This document shows, in pieces, positions 25,060-38,200 of a DNA stretch of 64,000 nucleotides. How positions within the stretch are numbered: position 1 is the first letter of the stretch; each line of letters begins with the position of its first letter. A model generated the notes under the pieces. It made no database searches. It saw only the letters and a program-made list of their open reading frames with translations, and was not told the DNA's origin. Source of the DNA: Pachypanchax playfairii. Its lineage: Eukaryota > Chordata > Actinopteri > Cyprinodontiformes > Aplocheilidae. A program made the translations under genes and the position numbers. The stretch lies in NCBI GenBank assembly GCA_006937955.1, contig SSNP01000040.1, positions 2,692,051 through 2,756,050 of the forward strand, read 5' to 3'.

Positions 25060-25470
25060 TGGGGAATAGAGAGCTGAGGTCATTGTGTCAGACTTGGCAG
25101 ACTTTGGCTTGCTAGGTATAATGGTAGCAGACTAAAGGCGTGGTCAGCAGAACAGAAGTGAGAGCCTGCATCAATCCAGTAAATACAATTTTCAAAAAGG
25201 GGCAGGCAGAAATGTAGCTCGATAAACAAGTCACAGAAAAGTTGAAGCTGGGCTATCAAACATTTTGGTGATGAGAGACAGACTGTGGACAGGTCAAATA
25301 GGACAGGAGACAGATGAGTGGGAGGGAACTGAGGAGAGACGCAGGTGAATGGTATGATCTAGATCACATTGGATCAAGGAACAACATGACATGAGGGCAG
25401 AAAACATGTGGCTGAACAGACGCGTTGAATGAAAGCAAAGGGGAATCAGAGCTGCATCATGACACACGGC
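25060..25470. repeat. possible decayed LTR-retroelement flank
   Basis: The stretch is purine-rich and has phrases such as GGGGCAGGCAGAAATG, GACGCAGGTGAATGG, ACAACATGACATGAGGG and CATCATGACACACGG. These resemble the antisense tails of abundant fish LTR elements. No terminal repeats or coding motifs are seen. The assignment is from general pattern only. Confidence 0.25.
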
Positions 25471-28379
25471 TTGAGGAATGTCCTAAAATCCATACACAGA
25501 TATTGAAAATGTGTACATAATTAAAAAGCAATAGCTTTTATGCAGTTGCTCAATGAGTGCATCGAATCGCTAGTAGGGAGCTCTTTATCTTCTAGTGTTT
25601 AGCACAGTTTCTATTTTTTGTGAGTTATTTTAAGATCTAAATGATCTTTCCATTTTGTTGTGATTTTACATCGTTCCATTGTTGTCAAACCAGAGACCTT
25701 TGTTTCATTCTTGTTTTACATTGAAGCTGTTGGGCCATGTTGTCTGCAGTGTTGTCTAGCTTTAGATGTTGACTTGTGAGAGCAGCTGTATTGATTTCTA
25801 GGATCAAAGGATTGACTTCGACATAGAGTTGATTTTGTCTCAAACATGAGAACATTATCCTGTTCAGATGTTGTGGGAAGTGTGCGATGCAATGGCGACA
25901 TAAAAAAGGAAAATTTATGTTGAATGGGTCTGAATTTACATAACAATTAAAGACATAGAATAAACAAGTTATGCTGCCAGTAACAGGATCTATTTATAAA
26001 GACTGTGTCAAACTTTCAATGTCCAACTCAAAAGACAAGTAGAGACGAGTCTTCAGGTTGATGTACTGCCTGTAAACGGTATCACTCGGAGGATTTTTGT
26101 TAAAATCATATCTCGGCTATATTTGAGATATGTTCTGTCGTCTTTTCAGGAAAGCTTCATCACTGATGTTCTCTTTAGTTTTAGCAGGTACTGTAACATT
26201 AGTTCAATAACAAGTTATCTAAAAATTAAATATTTCTATCCAAAAGGTTTGATTTCTTTCTTTTTCTTTATTCTAAAACTTGTTTTTGTAGTGCAAAAAT
26301 GAATTGAAAAAAGAGAAGATGTTTTCAAACCCTTAAAAGTATCACAGGCTAAAGAAATGTCCACTGTCCAATAATTGAGTTGCTGAGGGACTCACACACT
26401 CAAGGAGACACAGTTTGTGTGGGCTCTGTTGCTCCAGTGAAGCACAACCAACGTATTCAAAGTAAAAGCAATTCCCCCTCGTTTTAGTCCTCCTTGTACC
26501 TGAAATAAAGCTTTAAAGTCACACAGAGAGGAAGAAGCTGCTTTCTTCAAGTCTTTAATGGGTTATTTCATTAAAAGAAGGGCTTGAAGATCACAAAGAC
26601 TTTCTGAACCTATTGCAAACTTTAGACAGTGACTGTAGGGGATTTTGAACTGTAAATTAAAGTTGCTTCATGTCATGTGTTGAATCATGGATGAATGTGA
26701 AGGAATAATGTAAGAAATTACAGAACATAGTTTAGGATTTTCTGTAGTGTAGATCATGTTTTAAATAATTTTTCTATCTAATCTAGTAAAAGAAGTCCAC
26801 AGTTCAGCTGGTCACTTTTAATGAGCTTTCTTCTGTGTGATGTCACTCACCCAGAACAAAAGGTCACATCAAACGCAGCGACGCCAACGATTTATATTAC
26901 TTTCTTTTTAAGGATTAAATCAGTTCTGATGCATGATTGTCTTTATTAGCAGAAATATAGCAATATGTCTTTTATTCCTCAACTACTTTTTTTAAATATA
27001 AATCTTTTTAAATACAGACATTTTGCTTAAATTTGATATATAACGTTTTAGCAGCTAAATCTTTTGTTTATTTTATTGTTTTTCTTTTAATGAGAATGTA
27101 ATAATTACAAATAAATAAATATTTGTTGGAGCACTGTTCAAGTAGAAATAAAATGTTAAAAACAAATGCTTGAAAACTTGATTCCCAGTTCTGTTCAACG
27201 TTTCTCTGAACCCCTTAAGGGAAGACTTTAGTCATTTTGGTTTAATTTGAGGATATGTTTCATGCCAGCCTGTAAATGGCCCAGTCAATAACTAATTTCA
27301 GTGTAATATAAAATGCAACGCTCTGATGAGAAACCCAAAGTTGTTCATATGCAATATAATATATTCAAGAGGCAGATTGTATTTCTGTTTCTGCTTTTTG
27401 TACAGTGGGTTTAATCACTGTAAAGGCGAAATGAGCTACAGTATTTTAATCATAACTTCTTTGTTTGTTCATGAATAAAACCAAATAATAATTTCTGATG
27501 TAGGTTGTCATGGCTCAGATCGCTGGTGGTTGAACTCTGGGAACAGTTATTCTGCCACATGTATTAAAGGATGGCCTTTTTAAAGGTATTTGATGTTAAA
27601 ATATGCTCAAAACTTTTATGTAAAAATATCCAATAATATAAATTCTCCTATTTCTTCAAAATTTTAAGAAAACAAAAAAGATTTTTGAGATGGCCACATT
27701 TAATTTAATGTTTTTTTTTTCTTTTTGTTGCAAAGCAGCAGCAGTTTTACATAATTTGCGATATTTCATACCAAAAATAATTTACACCAAAACAGACTAT
27801 TCATTTTGTGACATTTTAAGAAAGTGTCAAACTTGGACATTTCCCAAGTTTTATTGGCAACTTAAGACATTTAGAGAACAGGTTTTTAAAAAAGCTTTTA
27901 TTTTGAAGCTGCAACACACTGCTGCTAACCAACCAAGCTATTTTGGTCTTGTGTGGAACTTTGCATGTAATTCGGCTGGTTATCTTGCGATTTTTCATGT
28001 ACTATTATATTCTTTGCAAGAGAACTAATTGTGGGTCACACTGCCAGTGAATGAACAGTGAGTGCAATCAAATCCAATCAAGATGGAGACGTTCAATCAG
28101 CTATAACTGGGGAAAAAAAAGAAATATTCCACTTTTGTCTTGACAAAGAAGGTCATGGAGGATTCCAGCTGTGGAGATCATTGCAGATCTTGATATAATA
28201 GTGCTGATTGCATGATTTTCCAGGAAGCAGCTGCAAATTTATTATAGAAAGCAACATATAATTTGCTGATCTCTTAATGTCATACATTTTTGATGGAATA
28301 AAAGTAAAGACCATATTAACGTAATTCTTCTTGCTTACTAGACTACAAAAATGCATCTATAGCTGTGAACGTTTGGTGT
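25471..28379. other. non-coding stretch, nothing recognised
   Basis: A 112-codon + strand ORF at 27690-28028 starts in a T-rich tract and resembles no family I know. I treat it as chance. Confidence 0.55.
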
Positions 28380-28720
28380 TATTGTAATTGACACAGAATT
28401 GCCAAAATGTGATGGTACTCATCCACAATAAACTAAAAAACACAAATATCTCTGGTCAAAAGCTCCAGATTTGTCTCATCAGTCCAAAGGATGATCTCAA
28501 AGAACCTTTAAGACTAGTCAACATGAATTTTAATGCATTTCAGTCTGGCTTTTTAGAATTTTTCTGTCAGCAGTAAAACCTCCTGGGTCTTATTTCATGG
28601 ATCCCATTATGGTTTAAAATATGACAGATCATCTGATCAGAAAGTGGTGTACCTTGATCTTAGAGTTCATCTTGAACGCTTTTGAATGCTTTCCTTGACT
28701 CTTTTTTCCATCCACTTTAT
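28380..28720 (-). pseudogene. Tc1/mariner-like transposase relic
   Basis: On the minus strand, 28489 down to about 28436 reads LWTDETNLELLTRDI, matching the W-T/S-D-E-T/S block that holds the second catalytic aspartate of Tc1/mariner DDE transposases. The sequence just before it (28720-28490 on the minus strand) is colinear with a familiar fish transposon but broken by stops. No terminal inverted repeats were identified. It is dead and partial. Confidence 0.55.
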
Positions 28721-29085
28721 CCATCTGATTAACCTGGGCTTGTATTTCCTCTTCATGTCCTGGGAGGTCAGCTGCAGCTCCATGAACCTTGTCCTTGTTC
28801 TACTTGTTCCCAGTTACAGTCACAGGAAAAAGGGAGCTCATTGAAGACGATGCGATAGCCTTTAAGTTATACACGGAGGTCCAAAATCTTCTTTAACCTC
28901 CCCAGAAAACATTAGAAGTCTCTTTAGCTGAACCATTTTTGCATTTATCTGAAAAACAAACAACACATATATATATATTTTTTTTTTTTTAATTCCCTTA
29001 CTGTCACATACGTACTAAGAAAGTAAAGGTGATCATCTGCTTAATACAGCTAGGCAGGTTCTAAGGACAATGCTACAGTAGGTGT
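28721..29085. other. non-coding stretch, nothing recognised
   Basis: Contains a short AT run and poly(T) at about 28968-28991. No gene signal. Confidence 0.6.
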
Positions 29086-29294
29086 CATCCATCCATCCAC
29101 CCATTTTCTACACCTGCTTGTTCTTGTTCAGGGGAACTGGTGTCAATCTAAAGCAGTCATTGTGTGAGATGCAGGGTTACAGCCTGGGCAGATCACCATC
29201 ACAGGGACACGCTGAAAACAACAATCATGCACACATACACTCACATCTAGAACCCGTTAACCCAGCATGCAGGTTTTTGGTTTGAGAGAGAAAA
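29086..29294 (+). repeat. CCATCC-family teleost repeat, + orientation
   Basis: It begins CATCCATCCATCCACCC and continues with TTTTCTACACCTGCTTG, GCAGTCATTGTGTGAGATG, CAGATCACCATCACAGGG, ACACTCACATCTAGAACC and CATGCAGGTTTTTGG. This is the standard block order of one of the most abundant fish interspersed repeats. The 67-codon ORF here is not a gene. Confidence 0.75.
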
Positions 29295-30302
29295 CAAGAG
29301 CACAGAATGAACAGGAAGAACAAATTGTCACATCAGGAATAAATCCACCCTCTCTGCTTCATCAGTGTAGTTCTTACAGTTGCATAATCTTAATAACAAT
29401 TATATTTTTTGTTTCTTAAAGACTTTGTGATTTTCTTGCGGCTTGCCAGTTGTTGAACTGCAGCCTCATAAGGGAACAAGAAGTCTGGGTGCACTTTCCT
29501 TCTCTGTCTCGTGCAGAAAAATACAATCAAATATTAATCTCCAGAAGCAGCTCAAATTGTTTGGCTTTAATAATTTAATTGTAAAATGTGGACAAAAAGA
29601 ATGTCAGACCTTTCAGCAGTAAAAAAAATAAAAGACAAGACAATAGGGCAAAGAGAACACGTTCTTCTCAGTAAACACGCAAAATGTTACAAAAGATGTT
29701 TTTTTTTCAAACTTTTTTCCCATAAATTGCTAATATTTTAGTCCAGGTAATAAATGAATGGTTTAATCCTGTATCAGAGCGTGACATTTAAAATATGAAT
29801 CCTTCAATTATAAAGATGGAGGCAAAATGAGGAACAGTTTGTATTTTGGTTTCCTGAGGTAAATTAATCATGACGGACATGTACGTTAAGTGTTGCCTTA
29901 GAAAAATGTTGGCGCATTCTTCATATTTCTGTCCCTCTATGATTTAGGACTTGTCTTTGTTGCATCAGGCTGGAAGTGTTTGTACCAGAGCTTTGAAAGC
30001 TGCAGGCTGAGAAACTCACTTGAGATTCCCATCCATTTACCGTATTGTATCCATTCATACATATGGATAATGGAGGCACTCCAACTGCAGCCAGACATGC
30101 AAAGCTTTACATTTACAAAAGGAGGCTGACAGGAAGACTGAGAGGAAATGTTCAGGCAAGCAATGAAGTTTTACCGTTGCAACTGCTAAGGATACAGATT
30201 CAGCAACTCTATTTAGCATATACCAAACCACACAGACACACACAAACATTCAGATTGCACAGCATCATAAGCAATTTTACATAAAGGTAATTTATTTTAT
30301 GT
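29295..30302. other. spacer between two inverted CCATCC-family copies
   Basis: No recognised gene. The two overlapping ORFs at 30045-30284 lie on opposite strands and lack motifs. Confidence 0.55.
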
Positions 30303-30445
30303 GTTATTATTCCTCCTTTAGAAAGGTTGTTCATCTGCATGTGGCCCTGTGATTGGATTAGTGACCAGTCAAGGGTGCAACAACATCTAAGGCATCAGTC
30401 TCTCATACAACCCAGAGCAGGAATAAGTGGGTATAGAAAATGAAT
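30303..30445 (-). repeat. CCATCC-family teleost repeat, minus orientation
   Basis: GGCCCTGTGATTGGATTAG, GACCAGTCAAGGGTGCAAC and CAGGAATAAGTGGGTATAG followed by AAAATGAATGAAT form the reverse complement of the family seen at 29086-29294. Together the two copies form a widely spaced inverted pair about 1 kb apart. Confidence 0.7.
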
Positions 30446-33400
30446 GAATTGTTCAGTGAGTTTTTTGTTTGTTTGTTTTTAAATAGTTTCACTGGAAAAG
30501 AGACTTTTATATCATTTTATATATTTTTTGGGGGGGGATATTTTCATATTTGCCTTCTGTATGTTTTGTTGTCACTTGCCGTCAGCTTGATCACGTCTAA
30601 AGAAAAAAGAAATGCAACTGAGAGTGTGATTATAGCAATCAAGCATCGTGGTATGGATTTAAAGATGTGGATGGCTGGAACTGGGCCCATGAGCTTTCCC
30701 ACATCACATCAGAGAATATATGTATGTCATATATGTTTGTGTCTTACATTCCTGCCCTTATTGTTGTGCGAATGACTAACTAACACACACTTGTCACTGT
30801 GTGCAATCAACTTTATGAGAACAGAAGTGAGAAGAAAACTAGTGGTTTGTGAAAATAGAGCGCTTGGTGTCGAGACAAGAATGATAATTTATTTCTTCTT
30901 CTCTTCCACCCTCTGGAAAAAAGAAATCAATGGTGGAGTCAATAATCTCCAAACACACTGCTGAAATACCGTACATGGCTGTTTCCCACCGGCCCCTAAC
31001 AACCAGCTGTAGGTCAAACTGACACCAATTGGCACGCCTCCTTAATCCTCCTACAGCTCTGTGAAGCTGCAGCTGACAGGAGAAAGTTACAAATGCAGCA
31101 TCAAACTTCTGCATAAGGATTTTAGTAAGTTCCTGAAATTCTTAAATTCTGTCATTCATGCAAAAAATTGCTTTTTTGAGGGGAAATGTATCTATTTTTT
31201 TCTAATTTCTTAGTTCTCTCATATGAACATGTGATTTTTTTTAATGTATATCCACAAACATAAACATGTTTTGAATTATTATTATTATTATTAATCCATA
31301 TCAAAAACAGTTAAACATCTCAGCCATCTTGAAATGTTCATTGAACATTAACCAACTAGTGAACATCCTAACTGCTCAGACTGCTGTATCTTCTCTTGTA
31401 CTGCCCATTCTAAACAGAATATCTGATAAATAAGATAATAAAATGAGATCATATACATGGATTTCAGGAATAGAATGCATTGTAATGTATATAAATTTAA
31501 AAGAAAAACCCTACAGGGATATTTGCTCTCACAGGAATAGGTTTGTGCCGTAAAATAAAATATTTCAATGCATTATTTTATTTTGGATTTGAAAACAACC
31601 TTATTTGTAAAAAATAGGGAAAATTACCTAATATTATAATACACAGTAAAGGTTTGAAATAAGCTAAAATAGCTGTATTAATATTAATATTATCAATGTT
31701 GTTGTTGCTACTGTTTTTGTTGATATTGTTGATTATATAAATTTAAGAAATGTTCTAAAGTGAATCATTTTCTTGCCGATCCAAAGCCCTACATATCTAA
31801 CCTTACACATTTTCACTAAGATCATTTACAAAATGTGATTGTGATTATTCACTGTTCTCCTACTCTGAGCAGCAGACACTCACAGCTTGGCACTGACTGA
31901 CTCTCACAGCAGCTCTGACAGAGAGGTTTTGTTAGAACCCGCCCCCCTCCACCTTCACATAAAAACTTGATGGCTCTGAAGACTCTCTTTAAGTCTAAAA
32001 GCAAATAAACAAATGCACAACAAGCCCAATTACCGTGTCTGGGGTGACACAATGGCACAACAGGAGTGTTTATTTACTGGTGATTAAAAAAAGAACACAT
32101 GCAAGCGCTATGTACGAACAGCAAATTGGACCTTTTGTCCATGCAGACAAACCTTTTAAACCACACAAAGCACCATGTCCCACAAAGCAAATTATTGTTC
32201 CTTCAATAAAAGTGTTTTTATAACATTACAGAGTATAGACACCTGTGTATAAATTTCTTTATATAAAAAATGAATTCAGTGTGTCAGAGAGGCACCTTAC
32301 TCAAACTTTCAGCCTTTTAATCTTAAATAGTAAAAGTAGGTCTCAACATTTATAAGAATAAACTTTACTCTATCATCTGTGTATTAGGTGTATCTTGTTA
32401 CATGTCTTCTCTCCTCTTAAATCTCTGATTGAATGTTTAGCAGAATGGCACTATAAAAATTAGCTGTCATAAAGCTTCGACACAATATGCACCAGATATT
32501 GATACGTAGACATTTACAAGACACTTTACAGCCACAACTTACTCGTAAATTCAAACAACTGCTGTTGTGGAAATATTATTTACCAAGAGTCAAAGTGAGC
32601 TGAATAGCAAAGAAGTTTTTATATAATTTCATGCATGAAATGGAAGCAGACTTTCAAACACAAGTTCACTTGAATGAGGCTCTGAGTATAATGTTGTCTG
32701 ATGATATGAGAGACTATCAGACCTCAGGTCATCATCTGACTTCAAGGTCCAGGTCAGGACTTTAGAGAAAAACAAACATCATTGATAATCTGCTCTCACC
32801 AGTCTAGTCTAAACCCTTGCTGAAGAGGAGATCAACAATCTGTCATGAAGTTAGAATCAGTTATGTGATATGCTTATACAAATTAATCAAAGTAGTCTAC
32901 AAACTCAAAAAAAAAAAAAGTTCCTATCAAATCCGGCTCTTGTGGTCATGAAGTGGTTTAACTTTATGTCATAATCGAACCCAACCCCAATTCTTGATAA
33001 CTTTAAGGGTAGCGGAGAAATTTAGCTTGTTGTAAAAATGTTTTTAAAATGTTTAAACAGCGTTTCATATAAACCAAGATATAGTATACAGAAAAGCATG
33101 TTGTATCTAAAGCTATGAAAGACAAATCTAAAACAGCTATTGTAGAACAAAGCTGGTAACAATAAGGGTTCTAAATAGGAAACAAAGTCCTCCATAATAG
33201 AAATAATATTTGTCCTCTTTCAGTTAGATGTTGATGATGATGGAATATTTGTTTAAGGTTTTACTAGGTGCTTAGGATAGATTTTTATGATCAATATTGT
33301 GCTAATGTGGTATGCGGAGGTAATCATGGTTGCCAAATTTAAATTGACCAAGGCAGACCAGAGGGCATGGCCCCTCATCATGGATCATTCTCCACATAGG

Positions 33401-34559
33401 ACCCGAACAAACTGTCCTCACTAACTGACAGAGGACAAATATTGTATCTCCACCACCTATCACATTCTATCAGTCATAAAGGGAAGCCCACTGTTTTCTT
33501 GATGCAACCCATAAGCCCTCACGAAGACCCTGTGAAGACCCGATCACAGACCCACGATCTGGAAGATTTTTAAAATTATACTTTATCTAGTATGACGGGA
33601 GCTGGGATTATACATCTCTCCAGCACTTTCCAGACCAACATAAGGTAGCATCATCCAGTCTCTACAAGATGTGAACAATCTTTAGATTTCTGCTGTTTTT
33701 TGAGATCATACAGATATTAATAGGGTAACCATTATAAATCCCCTGCGAGACTTAAATAAATCAGCCTTGTCTTGTCAAATCAATGCAGAGAAAAATTTGG
33801 TTTAAAGTGAAGTGCAGATTCATTTTAACCAGTGATCTCATAGGGGATCCTCTCTGGTTATTATCACATCTGCAAACCAGCATGGTGTATGTGGCAGGTG
33901 TGATCACACAAAAAGGGGCATAGAGGGTATCCTTTATAGATGTTCTCTGATGAATCATTGATCGAAAAGAAAACACAGCTTGATATTCATTTTTAAAAAG
34001 AAAAGTCATTTCAAATGAACTGCTGAATTCCATCTCACTCAAATGGATACATGAGAGACTTTTGACAGGTGGCGCGAGACTGGAGGATTTTTAACACGGT
34101 ATACGATGTGACAAAAGACTGTGTCGATGTAGACAAGCACTGCAGGGGTTTTTAATACAATTTGCTTGACAAAGGTGGAACAGAATGCAGAAAGATCGTC
34201 TGTCACATTCATCCCCCCTGTTGGCTCGTGTTGATCTTTCTCACTCGGTTAAGCAGTGGGGCTTGACAGCATCTTTACAAATTGATAACTGCTTTCTCTG
34301 AAATAAATGGGAAGTTACAAATGGAAATGCAGCACTACTTGCAACTCTAGTTTAGTCAAGCGTCAGTCACGTTAAAAATAAAGACAAGATGCATACATGG
34401 ATACGGAAAATGTATTTTTTCTGTATCTTTAATGTCACTGCATGTCAATATAAAACTCAATTACAAAAGTTGAGATTCTTTTAAATAAATGAAAAAAACT
34501 GAAAATGCAATTTGAATAAAAGAAAATATTCAGTTGTCAAATAATCAAACCAGATAAGA
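30446..34559. other. non-coding stretch, nothing recognised
   Basis: ORFs up to 111 codons (30440-30775, 30839-31114, 33761-34042) show no domain. The part at 33330-33700 has a different texture and could be an old, unrecognisable transposon. Confidence 0.5.
31275..31294 (+). repeat. (TTA)n microsatellite
   Basis: Six to seven TTA units. Confidence 0.85.
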
Positions 34560-35235
34560 GCATTTTGGTTCCCGGTTACTCTGACTGGATGAAATGTAAA
34601 CTCAGATATTCTCAGTCTTCCAGGACTATCTATCCAAAAAGACAGAAACTGGTCCAGCCTGAGGATAAAACACCACAACGCAAACTGAGTGGTGTGTTGC
34701 ATGAAATCATGTGCAGTGAAGACTGTTCAGCCTTTTACAGAAACTAAACAATCTCTCCACAGACACATGGCAGTACAGCTCAGGAGAACCAGACTCAACT
34801 GGACACCTGCATCATAAGGATAAAGGACATTCTTTTGAAGACAATAATGTCCACATTCTGGACAAAGAGGACAGATTGTTTGATGGAGGAGTTAAGGAAG
34901 CCATATATGCTTAAAATGGAAAAATAATAATAATAACTTTTACCAGAGGAGGTAGATTTCTCTGATCTAGCTTTGTCTCTACTTCCGAGAGTTGCAAATC
35001 GATCTAAACTGAAACTTTTGTTTGCAACATCTCACATAAACAAGTCACAGGTAATAATGACTTAATGACTCTCAGGAGGAGGAGGTGTGTTAGTAACCAC
35101 GTGACTTAAAAAAGCCTATTTAGTGTCTAACCCTGGAACTGCTAAACTGATCAGAACTGAAAAAGCCTTTTGGATAAAAGGTGAAACATGTTTAAGAGAC
35201 AGAAAAGAAGTTCAGTTGCATCTTTATGTGAAACT
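34560..35235 (+). pseudogene. GIY-YIG-type retroelement relic (probably Penelope-like)
   Basis: The + strand from 34625 reads KLVQPEDKTPQRKLSGV and then CSEDCSAFY. After frame breaks, another frame reads KDKGHSFEDNNVHILDKED and GGVKEAIYA (about 34810-34913). These blocks match the C-terminal endonuclease region of a widespread fish retroelement protein. Downstream, 35160-35240 keeps the non-coding tail with GGATAAAAGGTGAAACATG and GAAGTTCAGTTGCATC, also typical of the family. Stops and frameshifts make it inactive. The Penelope-like assignment is from memory of the family; the relic itself is well supported. Confidence 0.65.
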
Positions 35236-38200
35236 TTTGGAATAAACCCTGTTAGAGTAGCAAATAGAGCAAAAAATGAAAGAGAAATATATTTTATGAA
35301 AAGAAGAAAGTCTTTTTAGCAGATGTAAGGGTGCCTATTATTTTCCCTACAGCAACTAACATTCGTGTGTTATTTAAATGCAATATTTGAAGATACTAAG
35401 TGTTTAAAATCTAACCCTCTCTAGCCCTCGATGGTAATGTCTCCTTAGAAATAGAAAATGGCTTGAAAGATGATTTTCAGTCTTTAAAAATGCCATTTTC
35501 ATGTTCTCCCACTTGGCTAACTTGTGTGACTCATCAGCACCTCCAAACCATTTGGAAACTGTAAATCTCTGAGAAAAGATGATAACCAGGGGTGCAGAAA
35601 CAGCAGCGCACACATTGCTGATATCTGTCTGTTTTCTAAATGCCACCGAATAATAAGAATTGATTATAACAATCCGTGTGATTTATTTGAGCAAAATGTG
35701 AAAAAGTTATAAAAGGATAAACATTGTAGGTCTGAACTTGAATGAATTAAACATAAACATTAAACTTGAATTGTGTCCACAATTTGTTTTTGCATGTCAC
35801 CAGTGCAAATTATTTATTATTATTACTATTTATTTTTATTATTTTTTATTATTATTATTTATTTGTTGTATCACAGATGGATGTGAGATTCATGTTCCCA
35901 TCACATATTGAGTGTTTATTCAGTGTAGCCGGACTCATCGCTCAGAAAGAGGAAGACGACCTTTTGATGCAGCGATGATTCAGAAGTAAAGTAGCTGTCC
36001 TTTTGTGGGAAAGCCTTGATATAAGGCTCCTTTCAAACAATGACTAAACACTGACAGTGTTTGTAAACTATATAGCAGTCATCTTGTTGGGATTCTGGGG
36101 AGTCTTGTTTTTATTTTTTCTCTATATTTTATTTATTTTTGTCCCTTTCCATCTTGTTATCCTTCCCTGTTTGTTTTTTCTCCTCTTCAGGTAAGTTGAG
36201 AGACTCGATCTCTGGGTCTCTGTTCCATCCTCAGGTGGGACTGGCTGGTCATTTTCTTCAAACAAATTATTTGCTACTTGAACTGGGCTTCATCCACTGC
36301 ACAGTGTTAAAAGGTAGTAATACAGACTGCATTTTATGGCCAAATATTTAAGTTTTCTTGTGTCAGTCAAACTCTTAGTAAACATTGATGGAATTCTCGC
36401 TTCCTGTGAACCAGTGGACAAAAATAATGGATAGATACTGTGGTAAAAAAAAAAAAAAGCTGGACTTCAGTTATGTGAAACTCCTGGACGACGCCCTAAA
36501 ACAGATCCTTATGTACTCCTCTGAAACCCCTGACCTCTGTGTGTTTCTGCCTGCCAAGTCAAATCAGAAAAGACCTGCACATACTCACCTCTGTTACCAA
36601 CCATATCAGCTCTTCAAATCTCACCTTCCAGCCTCCTAAAGACACCTGCTCTCCTCTCCTCCATCGCTCTTTGGCTTTTCAGTACTCACCAAACATTCAA
36701 AAAAGAAACAAACAGTCACCAACTATATCTCTCTGCCATTAAGTAAAGACAAAGTTACCTGGAGATCAATACAAACTCAACCAGATCTGGTCCAGCTGTT
36801 CCCACAATATCACTTACATACCCGCTAACCTGTTACAGTTTTCTCAGGGTTTATTCAGCATTTGGGTCTCTTCTAATAATGTCCTGTCTGTTCACCATAA
36901 ATGGTAAAAGATGGAAAATGTGATATTTTCCTGAGTGGATTTTAGTTCTGTAACCATTAGCTTGATGGGGAGTAACATTTTAAATGTTATTAATATGTTG
37001 ATGATGATTTTGATGTGAATTCATTCCATCAGGGTCGACATTTGCCATCAAGTAAAGGAATTAGCATGCAGTCACAATCAATATAGTTCAAAGCAATTGG
37101 ACTGCACAGTTAAGACATAGTGTGTCACCTAACCGCCAACTGTAAATTAGGACTGTGAAGAAAAACTGCTTTATTTTCTAATGAGAATTTTTCTCAGTGC
37201 CTGGAGTAAGAGGATTATCTCTCAAGGGGCTGATTTTTCACTTTGAATTACTCCTCTGGTCCATTCATCTCTAAGCCAATAAAGTCCTAGATCATGCTGA
37301 CACCTTGTCATTTTGAAGATTTGGTGTCAGTTCTGATGAATTACATTTCATCTAGCTGTTAACAAGTTTGTAATGTCTGCAGCAGACTGGCGCTGAAGGT
37401 CTAAGGAGACCACGTGTCATGGGGAAAACCATGAGGGGAAACGACAGAGAAGGAGCACCAACTAATACATCTGATTGTTTTACTCTCAGGGCAGAACTCG
37501 CGTCTGAATATTTCACTCTCGCTATTTTCTCTTCTTAGACTTAATCGATCTTGTTTTGTAGCAAATGGAAGTAATTTGCTGATATAAGGTAATGCAAGCT
37601 GCATTGATCATGTTGCTGATTGGTGACTGCAGTATCAAATCAGTCATTATGAACGTTTGCTGGATGCAACACCATAATTCATCAGACATTTCTTACAAAA
37701 ACATCTTGAGTCATAAACAATAGAAAAAAATGAGTCTTCACAGAAACATATATAGCTAAAATGACATGCTGAACATGTCTTTAACTTCAAACATTTACAG
37801 TCTTAACACAAAAAATTCTTATTTTTTTTCCACATAAATAAATTAATTGTTTTTTTTACACACTCATATCTTATGACTGGACCTTAAAACAGCTCCATGT
37901 CAAAGAGAGAGTCAACAGTTTTGTACAGTAGAGACTGATATTCCTCCTGGTTGTTTGCACTTGTTGTTGAGCTGGTTTTGTTTACTGGTCTCTCTCAAGC
38001 TTTCTTGTGCAGTCCCCAGAGATATCACCATTAAATTGCTTTTTGGTTCAGAAGCTACTCACATGCATTAGAACTTGTAATGGACTTTGCCTCTGTGAAT
38101 GCGTCAGACAATGTATTGATTGTGCTTTCACAGTACAGCTGAAACCTTCTTCATGAATAATTCATGTATCTGTTACAGTTATTGTCCTAATTGTGATAAT

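Noticed and set aside
36180..36200. Exon boundary at TCTTCAGGTAAGTTG
   Set aside because: Acceptor and donor are fused with no exon between them, so it cannot define an exon.
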